A DNA stretch of 64,000 nt from Physella acuta (Eukaryota; Mollusca; Gastropoda; Physidae). This document shows, one piece after another, positions 10,201 through 22,400 of the stretch. The stretch covers positions 62,001 through 126,000 of the forward strand of contig NW_026732702.1 of assembly GCF_028476545.1 (NCBI RefSeq), written 5' to 3'. Position 1 is the first letter of the stretch. Each line of letters opens with the position of its first letter. Below the pieces are notes generated by a model. The model made no database searches, was not told the DNA's origin, and saw only the letters and a list, made by a program, of their open reading frames with translations. Position numbers and translations under genes: made by a program.

Positions 10201-13200
10201 CCCCCCCCCGGAGAAATTGTCTTGTGTTGACCTTCTTTTCCCCCCCCCCCCCCCCCCCCCCCCCCCAGTCTTTCTTTCTCTCTAAGAAAACCTTAATATT
10301 AATCCACGCAGACCACATCAAGATGTTAATCATTTTGGGGTTAGGGCTCTAGAACTATAATCAATATTCAGCTAACCAAAAAGGTGAGGGTGGGGACTCA
10401 CCTGTCCCGTTGGTATTCCCCCACCCTGAGATGATACAGGCCAGCCCCACGGTGTAGTCCGTGTCGGCATCAGGCAGGCAGGCAGGCTGGACGCGGTCAC
10501 TGTACTGTATCCCATGGCCGTCGTTAGGCTTGATCTTGATCAAGGCGATGTCGTTTTCATCTGCCGGTAGACAAGTGAGTTATACAGAGGTGTTTTGTTC
10601 TGCCGGGTAGACAAGCGAGTTATACAGGTGAGTTTTGTTCTGCCGGTAGACAAGCGAGTTATATAGAGGTGTTTTGTTCTGCCGGTAGACAAAAGAGTTA
10701 TATAGGTGAGTTTTGTTCTGCCGGTAGACAAACGAGTTATACAGGTGAGTTTTGTTCTGTCGGTAGACACAAGAGTTATACAGGTGAGTTTTGTTCTGCC
10801 GGTAGACAGTTTACCAATAGGATGACATTTTGTTCTGCCGGTAAAATTTTTTTTTAGACATGTATAGTAAACATGTCAAATATAGTATACATGTTACAAG
10901 AGTAAACCTGAGTTCATGCTACACCTGCGTAATTTTGTATTATCATTCACAGTGAGAGCTCAGCGTGTGCGGATCGGTTAGGCTGAACCGAAAAGTCTCG
11001 GGTTCGAACCCCCGGCAAGTGAGTCGACAGCTCGATAGCTGGGGAAAGCAACTCTTCTAGGAGAGACAACTCCAAAACCAAACAGCTGCTGCCTTGTAGT
11101 TTGTTCTTGGTTGGACGAAGGCTACGGAAGCAAATAAAAAAAAAAAAAAAAAGAAAAGCAGGCTGAAATCGGAGTCAATGGTCTCAATGGCGCATAACAA
11201 GTTGACCTGTATACTTAATATCCTTTTCCGACATCGAAATTTAACTTCCATGACGCATAACAAATTGACTAGTAAAACTTAATTGTGTTGAAGGGGACCC
11301 CTTAAGAACGAAGAAGTTTTTAAAAAAGGTAATTAAAATAAAACAAAAGGTTGTGTATACTGGTCGAAGCGTCGTAGTTCTCGTGTAGGATGTAGGCTTC
11401 CACCTCAAACCTCTCCTGTTCCACCTCATCCTCTTTTAGGCTGTAGTCACCGACAACAACGTAGTAGTTGTTCACATTTCTGAAATGTGTATACACAATT
11501 TTATTTATGAGTATAAAGTACATGAATAAGTCTCTCTCCGCTTATTTATCTTTGAAAATTGTTTATATGTACATGTGTGTGTGTTTTTATATATAATAAT
11601 ATATGTACAAATATATTTATGTGTGTCTATGTATGTGCATTATAATTGATATATAACTAAATATTTATCAATAAATGTTGTATATAATAATATATAATTA
11701 TGTAGTATATATACATATGTAACATTTTATATATAGATTTCCCTTTTCGAACCTGACGGTCCATGGGGCAAGTGAAGTAGAATTGACATGTTTCTGTGAC
11801 CTCGGCATATGAACAGATAGTGTGGTTAGCACTATGCCCAGCTTTACTTTACCTGATTGATTTTAGTATCATTCAGAGATGGGCGGAGTTACGGACGTTC
11901 TACTGACTTAAACCCGGATTCAAACTCGAGACTTTCGCGTTTAGCAGTCTAGCGCTCTACTCTAAGCAATACTTTATTAACATTTCAATATATATTAAAT
12001 ATACTTCGCTATTTAAATATACAATTACTTACATGCTTATTTCTTTAAGATCCTGTTCATTTTTGTCATTGAGTACTGTTATTTTGGTAGTTTTTCTGTT
12101 CAGACAAGTAGTTCAATCAATATTCATTAATATTTTTATACAAATCTTCTTATTACCACCACCTGGCTAAATACTAATTCACAAGACGGAACTTAATTGC
12201 GTCTTAATAAATTAAATATATGTTCGTCCATTCTTTTCTCTAAATAATGAGTATTAAAATGATAAAGTCCCCTTTCGAATCTAACGGTCAATGGGGCAAG
12301 TGAAGTAGAGTTCACTTCAGAGGCGTAGCGACCCTTCCCGGCGCCCGTGGACAAACTTTCAATTTGGCGCCCCCTTGGGAGCAAATTTTTTATTTGCACC
12401 CCCCCCCCCCCCCCGTCAAACTTTCGATTTGCTATTTATAATGCAAAAATGCAGCTAAAATGACATTTTAATTTGTTTTTACAACCCATTTTGGCGCCCC
12501 CTAAAGTCGGCGCCCGGGGACATATGTACCCCTTGCCCCCCCCCCCCCCCCCCATCGCTACGCCTCTGGTTCACTTGTTTCAGCGACCTCTGCATATGAA
12601 GAGATAGTGTGGTCAGCAATATGCCCAGCCGCCTTTACTTTCCCTAACGTGAGTTAGGTACCCGAGTTTGGTGGACTCATGGACGGTCTACTGACTTGAA
12701 CCCGGATTCGATTCTTAGTGGTTAGCAATCCAGCTCTCTACCGCTAGACCACTCCGTCCCATTAAAATGATTAATAATTTAAAAATCTAATTTTTATCTT
12801 TTTTACTTTCTCGTATATACGAAGTATAGAGAAAGTCTTGTAATCGTGCAAAAAAAAAAAATCGAGATTTTTGCAAATCTCGACGTTTTGCATCTCACTG
12901 ATACGGAAAAACATAATTTTGCAATCTTGTCCGTATGTCTGTGTGTCTGTGTGTGTGTGTGTCTGTGTGTGTGTGTGTCCATGTGTAAACACGATAACTT
13001 GAGTACCGTTACAGCTAGGTTGATGAAATTTCATATATAAGTATTTTATCAAAATCGTAGATCCGTATCAACTTTTGAGCGATTTCCGACAACCGGAAGT
13101 GGTACTTTTTCTACTTTGAATTTTTCAAAAGCCTATAACTTGAGTACTATTTCAGATAGATAAATTAAATTTCACATGTAAGTAAAAGATCTAATTCTCT

Positions 13201-16003
13201 ACCTTCTGTTAAATTTTGAGTAATTTCCGTTGACCGGAAGTAGTAATTTACGCTACTTCCGATTTCTCAAAAAACTAATGTAAATTTTTAAAGTACTAAT
13301 AATATTGCGCACTATTATGCGCTTTTTTATTCGCGTTCACTTGGTGTGCAATTAATTTGTCTACGAGATTTTATTCTATTTTTAAAACTTTAAGTATTTA
13401 AAATGGATTAAAAATCATGTCTAGAAGTCTATAGCCCGAGTTCCCATCCCCTGTTATTTTATATAAGAATATTCGAGAAAGTTTAGGGGAGATCACTCCC
13501 GGTTTATTTTTAAAGTATTGACTAAATTTTAAAAAATCAACGAAACCTACGTGTAGCAATGAGCGGCAGTGAGAAGCCAGTACTCATCGATAATAGTTCC
13601 CCCACACTGGTGTAACGTGGACACCCCGTCCTTGTCCTCCACGGGCGAGACGTCCAGCATCATGTTGAACTGCCAGGGTTCCGAACCCGCCACCGCCTCC
13701 ACACCGCCCACGATCTTTGACGCTCGGGACAGAGATCTTTCGTCTAGGGCATCGTTGCCAGGTATGGGGCGGGAGCCGCAGGGTGGGGCGTCTGGGAAGT
13801 TATGACGTGGGTGTTTAATTTGGGAAGGGGGTGGTCGAGAAGAGTAGGGTCGGGGTGGTCGGGTCGGTATAGTTAAACAGAAAAGTCCTGAGTTCGAACC
13901 TGAGTTCGGGCAGATGAGGCTCGATAGCTGGGGACAGCAACCCATCTAGGTAAAAAAAAAACCTCCAAAATCAAACAAAGGGGTCGGCGTGGTCGAGTCG
14001 GTAAAGCTCATGGTTGCTAAACCGAAAAGTCTCGAGTTCGAACCCTCGGGCAGATGAGGCTCGTTAGCTGGGGACAGCCACTCTTCTAGGAGAGACAACT
14101 CCATAATTAAACAACTGCTGCATTGTAGTTTGTTCTTGGTTGGACAAAGGCTATGGAAGCAAATCCAAAAAGAAAAGCAGGCTGAAATCGGAGTCAATGG
14201 CCTCAATGGTGCATAACCAGTTGACACGTAACGCCTAATTGTGTTGGAGGCGTGGTCGAGTCGGCAAAAAGCTCATGGTTGATAAATTCGAACAAAGTCT
14301 CGAGTTCAAACCCACTGGCAGATAAATCTCGATCCCCTTCAACACTAATAATTAAGAACGAAGAAGAAGAAACAATCATCACTGGGTGTATGACCTTCCA
14401 TGGCGCAAGAGTTCCTAGATGAACTTCAACAGCCACCTGTTTGTGACCAAGGTGAACTACATGGAGGTATTCGGCCAGTGTTGCTATTAGAGTTTTTCTA
14501 CAGGGGGGGGGGGGGGGGAGAGGAGGGGGGGGGAGGAAGTGGGGGACTGGCACTTGAAACTTTCGTGTGTGTGGAGGGGGGGGAGGGCGGACACTGATAA
14601 AAGTATATATGTTCTATATAAATTATATTTCGTTAGTCCTGAAGTGGGGGGGGGGGGGTAAGATAGGCGTGCATCCGGCTGTGGTCAGACACTTAGCCCT
14701 AGATACATCACTCTGTGGTGCCCCAACTACCCTAATGAAGTGTTGACCATAATTTTATTTGCCCAATGGTCACATATATTGTCAAATATTACTTTTTAAT
14801 TTTGAGTTTTTAACTCTAAACTATCACACCTAACACTAAAACAAGTTAATAAAAAGTCTAGTGACAATTTAAGCTCAATTTCCTTATGTTATCCATAACA
14901 ATTTTTAATTTTTTGTGACCGAACGAAAGGATATTTTTTGCGCTAAAAAAAGACAACTATATTAACCTATATCAACGGAAATAGTTTTATTTTAACGAGT
15001 AGGCCTACACGATGCTCAGTTTAAAAAGGTAGTAAATATCATCCTAGGCCTACACGATGCTCAGTTTAAATGTTCTTCCTAGGCCTACAAGATGCTCAGT
15101 TAAAAAAAGTAGTAACTATTTTTTTGTGACCGAACGAAAGGATATTTTTGAAAACTTTCTTCGGCAATATTGTTCTAAATTATGGCAGGAATCGATTGGT
15201 AAATGTTTCATGTCGCTAAGTGGTCTGGTTGCCGAGATATGGACCAAAAACTGCAATTGTTCGAGGTTTTTTGGCCTTTCCGGGAAATCCAGGAAGGAAT
15301 TCCGGGATTTTTTTTGGCCCACAATCATCCTTGGAACTTGCTTAACATATTTACTTTGGAACTAGTCCTCGATATTGCTTTGTTGAGGAGGAGATACCAC
15401 TTAAAGCTGCGGACACACATCCATCCATTCATACATCCAGAAATGACGAGTTAATAATCGCAATTTTCCGTATGGAAATTGCGCTAAAAATATGGACTTA
15501 AAAAAATCATGCAATATTTTTTAAAAATATGAAGAAAAAAATGAATTACCATTACTTTTATGTTTCCAATTTTTGCTTGAAATCTAAAAGCCAATACATA
15601 GATAGAGTGTTAAAGATATAACCAATTCAAGTGTTTTGTCTGGAATAGCTTTAAGTAGTTACAAGTAACTTAAAACATACTTACAACATACCTTTACACA
15701 CAACACAACATACCTTTACACACACACCACAACATACCTTTAGACACACACCACAACATACCTCTACACACACACAACATACCTTTACACACACACACCA
15801 CAACATACCTTTACACACACACACACACGAAAACATACCTCCACACACACACCACAACATACCTTTACACACACATACCACAACATACCTTTACACACAC
15901 CACAACATACCTTTACACACACACCACAACTTACCTTCATACAAGCAGCCAACGCCAACCCAACATAAACCAGCACCCCACTCTTCAGTAATGAAAACCC
16001 CAT
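7257..16003 (-). CDS. Secreted trypsin-like serine protease (S1 family), six recognised exons
   Basis: Extracellular serine endopeptidase. Coding exons, 5' to 3' on the minus strand: 16003-15935 (MGFSLLKS start, hydrophobic signal peptide), 13791-13551, 11479-11361, 10560-10402, 9577-9383, 7405-7257 (stop). Seen: activation site SK|IVGG, His of TAAHC at the end of exon 2, Asp of NDIAL in exon 4, Ser of GDSGGP in exon 5, DTCQGDSGG with the Asp six residues before Ser that gives trypsin-type (Lys/Arg) specificity, and [10 protein letters not shown] in the last exon. Reading phase joins cleanly from exon 2 to exon 6 (CYT|N, ST|N, GT|E, VNG|AYT), with GT..AG borders throughout. Predicted length about 310 residues, normal for a secreted trypsin-like zymogen. 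Exon 1 ends in phase 0 at its first donor while exon 2 needs phase 1, so either a small exon is missed or a downstream donor in the adjoining repeat is used. Substrate unknown. Confidence 0.93.
7571..7770 (+). mobile_element. tRNA-derived SINE, second family (SINE-B)
   Basis: Head ATGGTCGAACGCTAGAGCG and B box GAGTTCGGATCC, body CACAGAAAGATGTGAACTCT, then GGGCCGTCAGGTTCGAAAG. In the last protease intron. Confidence 0.75.
7900..9413 (-). repeat. Splice-donor minisatellite in the last protease intron (21/39-bp units)
   Basis: The unit is the 3' end of protease exon 5 plus its donor. The short unit (21 bp) encodes GGPLVCN; the long unit (39 bp) encodes [10 protein letters not shown] followed by GTAAGT and TTCATT. 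The first copy, next to GDS at 9413, is the true exon end; the used donor is at 9383|9382. There are about 47 units between 8160 and 9413, of which about 13-14 are long ones carrying an intact GTAAGT or GTGAGT donor; older diverged copies continue to about 7900. All units are multiples of three, so the frame stays open on both strands. Confidence 0.95.
9548..9900 (-). repeat. Duplicated acceptor of protease exon 5 (about 85 bp x2), second copy split by a MITE
   Basis: The first bases of exon 5, its TTTTGTAG acceptor and about 45 bp of intron are repeated directly upstream, from about 9634. The second copy is interrupted by the MITE at 9655-9825. Both copies retain the TTTTGTAG acceptor core, with small differences beyond it. 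Confidence 0.85.
9655..9825 (+). mobile_element. hAT-type MITE with poly-G core
   Basis: 171-bp non-autonomous element with inverted ends (CAGTGTTTCTTCCAG and CTGGAAGAAACTCTG) and an 8-bp target duplication ATTATCAA (9647-9654, 9826-9833). The core holds two long G runs and an AT-rich centre. CAG..CTG ends with an 8-bp duplication fit the hAT superfamily. It landed inside the duplicated exon 5 acceptor. Confidence 0.85.
10120..10300. mobile_element. Poly-C MITE fragment in protease intron 4
   Basis: GAAAATATATACTTTTCGAG flanked by several C runs, the core of the family exemplified at 9655-9825. Ends not resolved. Confidence 0.5.
10561..10850 (-). repeat. Splice-acceptor minisatellite upstream of protease exon 4 (about 39 bp x8)
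   Basis: Reading on the minus strand, each unit ends in GTCTACCGGCAG followed by AACAAAAC. The real acceptor is CTACCGGCAG followed by ATGAAAACGAC at 10560. The array therefore carries about eight near copies of the acceptor, directly abutting the exon. On the plus strand the units also show CAGGTGAGT. Confidence 0.85.
10945..11265 (+). mobile_element. SINE-A copy in a protease intron
   Basis: Head with GGTTCGAACCCCCGGC, body AACTCTTCTAGGAGAGACAA and TTGTAGTTTGTTCTTGGTTG, tail near CGGAGTCAATGGTCTCAATG. Lies between protease exons 3 and 4. Confidence 0.85.
11735..11965 (-). mobile_element. SINE-B copy, minus strand
   Basis: Strings CTTTTCGAACCTGACGGTCC, GGGCAAGTGAAGTAGAATTG, GTGTGGTTAGCACTATGCCC and CCCGGATTCAAACTCGAGAC. 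In the protease intron between exons 2 and 3. Confidence 0.8.
12250..12765 (-). mobile_element. SINE-B copy split by a MITE
   Basis: TTTCGAATCTAACGGTCAAT to GAACCCGGATTCGATTCTTAG, with the MITE 12318-12568 inserted between two GTTCACTT copies. Confidence 0.85.
12318..12568. mobile_element. hAT-type MITE inserted in a SINE
   Basis: 251 bp, ends CAGAGGCGTAGCGAC and TCGCTACGCCTCTG, target duplication GTTCACTT (12310-12317, 12569-12576). It splits a minus-strand tRNA-derived SINE of the second family. Confidence 0.9.
12785..13540. repeat. Longest copy of a dispersed ~750-bp repeat
   Basis: Starts near TACTTTCTCGTATATACG, contains an A run with a TCGAGA..TCTCGA palindrome, a GT microsatellite, three GGAAGT(A/G)G-type blocks, and ends with GGGGAGATCACTCCCGG. 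Other copies: 3160-3345 with 5328-5700, 46840-47125, and a scrap at 930-985. Probably a non-autonomous DNA element; class not established. It occupies the intron just 3' of protease exon 2. Confidence 0.75.
13860..14365 (+). mobile_element. Three tandem SINE-A copies, two truncated, upstream of protease exon 2
   Basis: A truncated copy (13860-13975), a near-complete copy (13981-14225) and a short head-plus-tail copy (14240-14365) ending GAACGAAGAAGAAGAA follow one another on the plus strand. Heads read GGCGTGGTCGAGTCGGTAAA with B box GAGTTCGAACCC. Confidence 0.85.
14475..14680. mobile_element. Poly-G MITE fragment upstream of protease exon 2
   Basis: GGCACTTGAAACTTTCGTG, GCGGACACTGATAAAAGTAT and G runs as in the 9655-9825 element. 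Confidence 0.55.
15001..15115. repeat. Three ~50-bp repeats with AGGCCTACACGATGCTCAG
   Basis: TAGGCCTACACGATGCTCAG occurs at 15002, 15046 and (one change) 15080. The phrase TTTTGTGACCGAACGAAAGG precedes (14913) and follows (15122) the group. Confidence 0.7.
15660..15935 (-). repeat. Splice-donor minisatellite after protease exon 1 (about 22-29 bp units)
   Basis: Exon 1 ends ATGAAG with donor GTAAGTTGTGG. Downstream on the minus strand, units of the form AAAGGTATGTTGTGGTGTG repeat about ten times, each with a GTATGT donor-like hexamer after AAAG. The first units would translate as a Cys/Val-rich peptide if included. A sister array in the opposite orientation lies at 16517-16900. Confidence 0.8.
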
Positions 16004-16403
16004 TTTCTGTCCTCAGTATTGAAACCAAAACAATCGAACTCAGCCCAAAACCATCAGATGTTATCTTGTATATATACATCATTCCCTTAATTAATTTTAT
16101 ATAATTAGTTAATAAATATTATCTTGGAACGGTATAGAAGCCAGACTGCTTTCATAATTCATATTTTTCGTAAAAGAACATTCATGGTAGATCAATGAAC
16201 GGATACGGCTATGCAACTGAGTCCTTGTTTGACCCTTAGTTGAATCGGATTAATTAATTAAAGAGGCACGTTATTAGATCCAACGACACGTGGCCAAAAC
16301 TGTGTGGTGGTCTGCATGGTTGATTAACAGTGCGTGTACCAGACAGTCTTTGATATGAAAAGAAAAACTATATTAAAGACGATTATCTCCCTTTGCACAC
16401 ACA

Positions 16404-17027
<624 letters not shown>

Positions 17028-17849
17028 TACTATACCTGTTTTTCTCCCCCGCCCCTTCCACGACACGCAAAAGGCATGGGGTCTAGACTTTTAGTGGGTT
17101 TAATTAAATAATATCTGCATGTGGTGACAACTAATAAAACACTGCGAAATGCGGTTAAAACTTTCATGTTGTTATCAAGGCCCGTAAACAGACGGAGCCT
17201 CCACTCCATGGCTTGCCTGATCAGAAAACGTTATTAAAGATTGTTATCTCCCTTGTTTCGTTATTTTACCGTACAGCGCATGGCGGCAATTATAGCACCA
17301 CAATACACAGGCAGCTATCAGCAGGGATTTTAAGGGATTTTTCAATATGCTATTTCTGACCAGAGTTTCTTTCAGGCATCTATTGGGGGGGGGGGGGGGG
17401 GAGACAAACATCCTTCTCCCCGGAACATGCGTTCTCCCCTCCTCCACCCCTACTGGCAAAATAAAAATAAATAAATAGAGAATATTAATCTTATATCGCA
17501 CTTTTTGATTTATTTGAGCTGTGTGACGTCAGAGGGGATTTGGGGAAAGGGGGGGGGGGGCTTATATGGCGTAACACTCATATGGTGAGAATTAATGTTA
17601 AAGTAAATTAAATTAGTCTAGTCTGTTTAATTGGAGCAGTATATTTTTAACCATGAATGAATGAAAATGCTAACATGTTTAATTAAAAAGCCTACTGATT
17701 ATTCATCGAAGTATATAAATAGAAATCTGGGCACACCCCCCCCGTCTCGTTATATAGCAATGTGTTCTTAGTACATTATGAGCTAACACACTTGCTTTTG
17801 CTCGTTGACAGTTGTGGACTTTAATTTTTTTTTTTTTTAAAAAAAAACG

Positions 17850-18090
17850 TATTCAAGTTGTGTATGACGAAACTTACCCATGTGGCATATGGCCCCGGAG
17901 AATGTAGAGCACGTCCTACAGGACTGTTCCTTATATAGCCAGGCCTGATCCAAACACTGGCCCCTATACACCCCACTCAAGGAAAAACTATATGGGGCAC
18001 CTGCAGACCTGGAGACCACAGTCCAGTTCATACACGAAGTTGCTTAAATCCTCCACCATAAACTAAATTAAGAATGCAGAAGAAGAAGAA
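17850..18090 (+). mobile_element. Decayed LINE ORF2 3' fragment
   Basis: Plus strand reads APENVEHVLQDCSLYSQA, a stop, then SKHWPLYTPLKEKLYGAP and TTVQFIHEVA with a stop. This resembles the Cys-rich tail (EHVLQ.CPLY..R...WP) after the RNase H region of Jockey/I-type LINEs. The tail GAAGAAGAAGAAG follows. Dead copy. Confidence 0.7.
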
Positions 18091-18212
18091 GAAGAAAAGG
18101 GATTCATCAAATTTCCCTATCAACTATTCATTTGTTGGCAATATTTATAGTCAGTTGCTAATTTACGTTTATAGTTTCTTCTTTTTAAGCAATTGTTAGT
18201 ATGCCCCGTATT

Positions 18213-18739
18213 CAGTGGCGTAGGCAGGGGGGGGGGTTACGGGGGTCATAAACCCCCCATAGACCCCTCGGTATATATATATATAAAGTACAGAGGCGTA
18301 GCGACCCTTCCCGGCGCCCGGGGACAAACTTTTCGATTTGCACCGCCCCCCTCGAGATTTTGATTTGCACCCCCCCCCTCAAACTTTCGATTTGCACCCC
18401 CCTCGAGATTTTGATTTGCACCCCCACCCTCAAACTTTCAATTTGCACCCCCCTCAACCTTTCAATTTATTTTTCCAACCCATTTTGGCGCCCCCTAAGC
18501 TCGGCGCCCGGGGACATATGTCCCCCCCCCCCCCCCGCCCCCCCCCCCTCTCGCTACGCTACTGATAAAGTATGAGGGGGGTGTAAATCGAAAGTTTGAA
18601 GGGGGGGTGCAAATCGAAAGTTTGAGGGGGGTGTGCAAATCAAAAGTTTGAGGGGGGTGGGTGCAAATCGAAAATTTTCCCCGGGTATAAATTTGAACCC
18701 CCCCCCCCCCCCCATGAGACGATCCTGGCTACGCTCCTG
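18213..18739. mobile_element. hAT-type MITE hosting a second MITE
   Basis: Outer element: ends CAGTGGCGTAGGCAG and GGCTACGCTCCTG, near-matching duplication CCCGTATT/CACGTATT. Inner element 18291-18564: ends CAGAGGCGTAGCGAC and CGCTACGCTACTG, exact duplication ATAAAGTA. Both carry GCAAATCGAAAGTTTG-type units in C/G runs. Confidence 0.85.
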
Positions 18740-18744
18740 CACGT

Positions 18745-18900
18745 ATTACTGTAGGGTGTTCTTGGGTCGATACTCACGTTAGGGAAAAGGCGGCTGGCAA
18801 AGTGCTGAAGTAATAGAAACTGGTTAACTCTATTTCACCTGCCACATGGACCGCCAAGTTCGAAAGGATAACTTTACTATTATTTTTACAATATAAGCAC
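18745..18900 (+). mobile_element. SINE-B copy, 5'-truncated
   Basis: ACTCACGTTAGGGAAAAGGC, GGCAAAGTGCTGAAGTAATAG and CCGCCAAGTTCGAAAGGATA; head missing. Confidence 0.65.
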
Positions 18901-19244
18901 CTCTAGCTCTCTGTATGCGTGGCTTTCACCCACAGTATTTTTGTTACATCAGAAGGCCTATACAACCTCTATGTGGATACACGTTACTTTAATAGTATTA
19001 AAAAATATACTTGTATGTATACAAGGGCCGTTTTGAGATCTCCGTAGGCCCATAGCTAGGGTAATGGTTGCATTTAAGCGGGAAAAAAACTCATATTTCT
19101 CTGGGTCGAAAATGTCATTTTTTAATTTTAATTTATTTTTTCACTAATTCATTTTCCGACATTTTGGGGCCTAAAAGGTCGTGGACTATAGGCACAGTGC
19201 CTAATGAATAAGTTGACTCTGACGTATACCTTTTGTTTTGTGAG

Positions 19245-19250
19245 TTTATT
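19245..19250 (-). terminator. Candidate poly(A) signal for the unidentified minus-strand gene
   Basis: AATAAA on the minus strand about 160 bp beyond the TAA at 19408. Position fits; the region is AT-rich so chance occurrence is likely too. Confidence 0.3.
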
Positions 19251-19407
19251 TTTATTTTTGTTTTTAAAAAAAAAACGATGCAAGTCGTAGATCTTTGATT
19301 GTTTGAAATAGCATTTAATCTATTTATAGACACCGGTACAACCCACAATGCAATGCGCCGCGTACATAACGCACGCGCATAAGAAACTAGCAAGTGTTAG
19401 CGTTTGT

Positions 19408-22400
19408 TTAGTTTCTGCTTCCAAAGTCTGTACAAAATCCGTTGATTTTTTCACAGATGTGTCGAAATCTCGTCTGTTCTCGCTGCAGACGGCCTTGAAC
19501 TAGGAAGTTGTAGAACGTTCCTCTTTCTTCTATTTCATCTTTCTCGAAATATCGGACCTGGAATTGAAGAAATGTATAAAGTAAAATTAAATTGAAGTTC
19601 CTCTTTCTTCCATTTCATCTTTCTCGAAATATTGGACCTGGAATTGAAGAAATGAATAAATTTAAATTAAATTTTAATTAAATTTTTAATTAAAAACAAG
19701 TGTTGTATTGTAGGTCGCTTGTCTCAGACGGGAGTGGATATGATTAATTATTGATTAATTCCAAAAGTTTCCAATTGTACCTCCGAAAAAATGAGGCCCA
19801 TTAGCTAGGGGCAGCAACCCATCTAGGAGAAAAAAAAAACTCCAAATTTAAATAACAGTTGCCTAGCATATAACAATATGCATGGGTGGACAAAGGCTAT
19901 GGAGGTAAATAAAAAAAAAATGCCCGTTGAAGTCGGAGTCAACGAACCATTTGCCGTATAACAAGTTGACAATGTTACAATTAAGAAAGAAGAAGAAGTA
20001 TTGTAATTAATTATCTACTCTTTCTCTTATCTTATATCGTCTTCAAACATATTTTTAAAGCCAGGTTTAGGTTTAGGTTTAGGAAACTCGACAGGGAACG
20101 GCTTCCTTTTGGGTTTAGCGTTTGGTTAATTTCGAATACTATGCCAACATGTGGGTATGACTAAGCTTTGGAAGGCTATTTTAATATATCTACCAATCGA
20201 ATAAATCCGAAACTCCACCCCCCCATCCCCCAGAGACCGACTTAGTTTCTAGCTGACTCCTCAGTGTAGCGATACTAAAAAAAAAACAACAACAACATAA
20301 AAAGTGGATAATGCCTATAAAAAAAAACGAAAGTTTGAGGGGGGGGGGAATCGAAAGTTTGCTCCCGAGGGGGGCGCCAAATTGAAAGTTTGTCCCCGGG
20401 TGCCGGGAAGGGTCGCCCCTGGCCCTGAGTTAAGGACGTCATTTGACCACAAGACCTAAAAGGAATCATTAAACACATACTTTTATTTTTTATTTGACAA
20501 ACTTCGTTTTGTTTTAATACTAAAATTTGAAATAATGCATCTAATATAAACAATTTTTAAAAAAAATTGCAACATCATTTAATGGTTAATAGTTCGCGCA
20601 ATATAGTCCTCCCCCCCCCCCTCCCACATCAAACACGCCTACCGCCACCCCCCGAAAGAAATACAATAAAATTTATATAGAAAATATATACTTTTACCAA
20701 TGTCTACCTCCCCACCCCCCCTGGAAAATGTATTCCGCTCCCCCCCTCCCCGTAAGTTTCCAGTGCAACAATCTATTCTAGTTATGCTAATGTCCATCGC
20801 CACCTTACCTTGTTTACCCTAATCCGACCCTATTTTTATGTTGGTGGGGTGTGCGGTTGGGGGTAGGGGGTGGGGGGTGGGGGGGGGGGTGGTGGTGGAG
20901 CATGATTTGAACTACTTCACTCATTCTAAAGTGACTTGACTCAACAGTTTTTGCTCGTTTTATCATTTGGCCTAGACCATAATTAAGTACCTCATAGAAG
21001 GTGGAGGGGGGGTGGACTTAATTACCGGTACCCGTTTAACCCTAACAGACAATAGTTAGAGATGACGCTGAACCGAATGACGATACAATTGACAAAACCA
21101 GTTCTCCCCTAATTTTACACCCCCCCCCCCAACCTTCCCATTTATATCCCCTACCCCCATACTCTATACCCAAGCGCATGCTAGCTTCGCTTCAGTTAAA
21201 TTTACACCTTACTCTTTATACAATCTGACGCTTCTGTATGTCCTCTACGCGTGGCGTATGATACAAAAAAAACCATGACCTAATTCCAATTGTCCTTCAA
21301 GTGTCCACTTGCTCGCGCAGCGGTCAGCCTCATCAACTAATTAACTCCCCTACGGTCATTCCACCCCCCCCCCCCCCCTTGATGCCCAGCGCATCCTGTA
21401 GTTGGCACGCGCCAAAATTAGCCACGAGATATTTGACCGACAAAAACTTTTTGGCCGCGCTTACCTGGCCAACGGGGACACCCGCTGGACGCTGGACAAT
21501 GACGTGAGTTGCCAGGGGGGAAGGTGACACTCGCTTTCCTCGCTCGTTCATTGTCTCCTGTCCGACGCTTTTCATCGTCCAATCAAATCGGACGACACAA
21601 GCGAATGACCACTTTCCGTGTGAACTAACATCGCGTCACCCATTTTGTGACCAACAAAAAAACAAACTTAACCCCCAATGAACTTAAGCAAAATTTCGAT
21701 TACTAGTTTCAGTTTTAAAACTTGGCGATAACAATGTCCGACAGACATGTGGCGTATTATAGTAAGACAACGCAGACATAATTGATTTTATAAAAGTGCT
21801 ATAATAATATGTTTATGCCACGTTATTCCACAACTTCTAATAAGATTTAAACGCGCAAACATTGAAATATTTTGGTTGTAAGGGCGACAAATCTAGGGAA
21901 AACGGTTTTCTGTGAGTAAATGGGTCTCACATCAATTGTATTTAAAAGTAAAAAACCAAATATAAGCCAGAAAAAATATATATATTTATATTATATGTAT
22001 TATTATAAAGTTTTAACAAATTAAATGTATAAACATTTTTATTTTATACTTAAGATTAAAGTTGAAAACAAATATAGATTAAAATAGTGAAAGGGATTTA
22101 TATATTTTTCTTCGATCAATCCACGCACTATTGTCATTGCTCTTGTGGCTACGACTTTTTATTTAACTCGTTTTGTTAAACTACACACTCTATTTAAAGT
22201 TCTAAATCTTGTCTCTTTCCCCTCATCTTTCACACAGCAACCTTTTGAAAACTCAATGCGACCACAACAACACCCTTTCAACTAGTCAACTTAAGTTGTT
22301 TCCCTACATAGAAAATGCTTCACTGTCCCATTGACCCTCTCTGAAAAATTTCCTTTCCTCTCCCCACCCAGACTTCTGACACTTTCATTTGACCTTCACC

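Noticed and set aside
13983-14060. Possible functional tRNA gene
   Set aside because: A and B boxes are those of a SINE head; no paired acceptor stem, and the SINE body follows.
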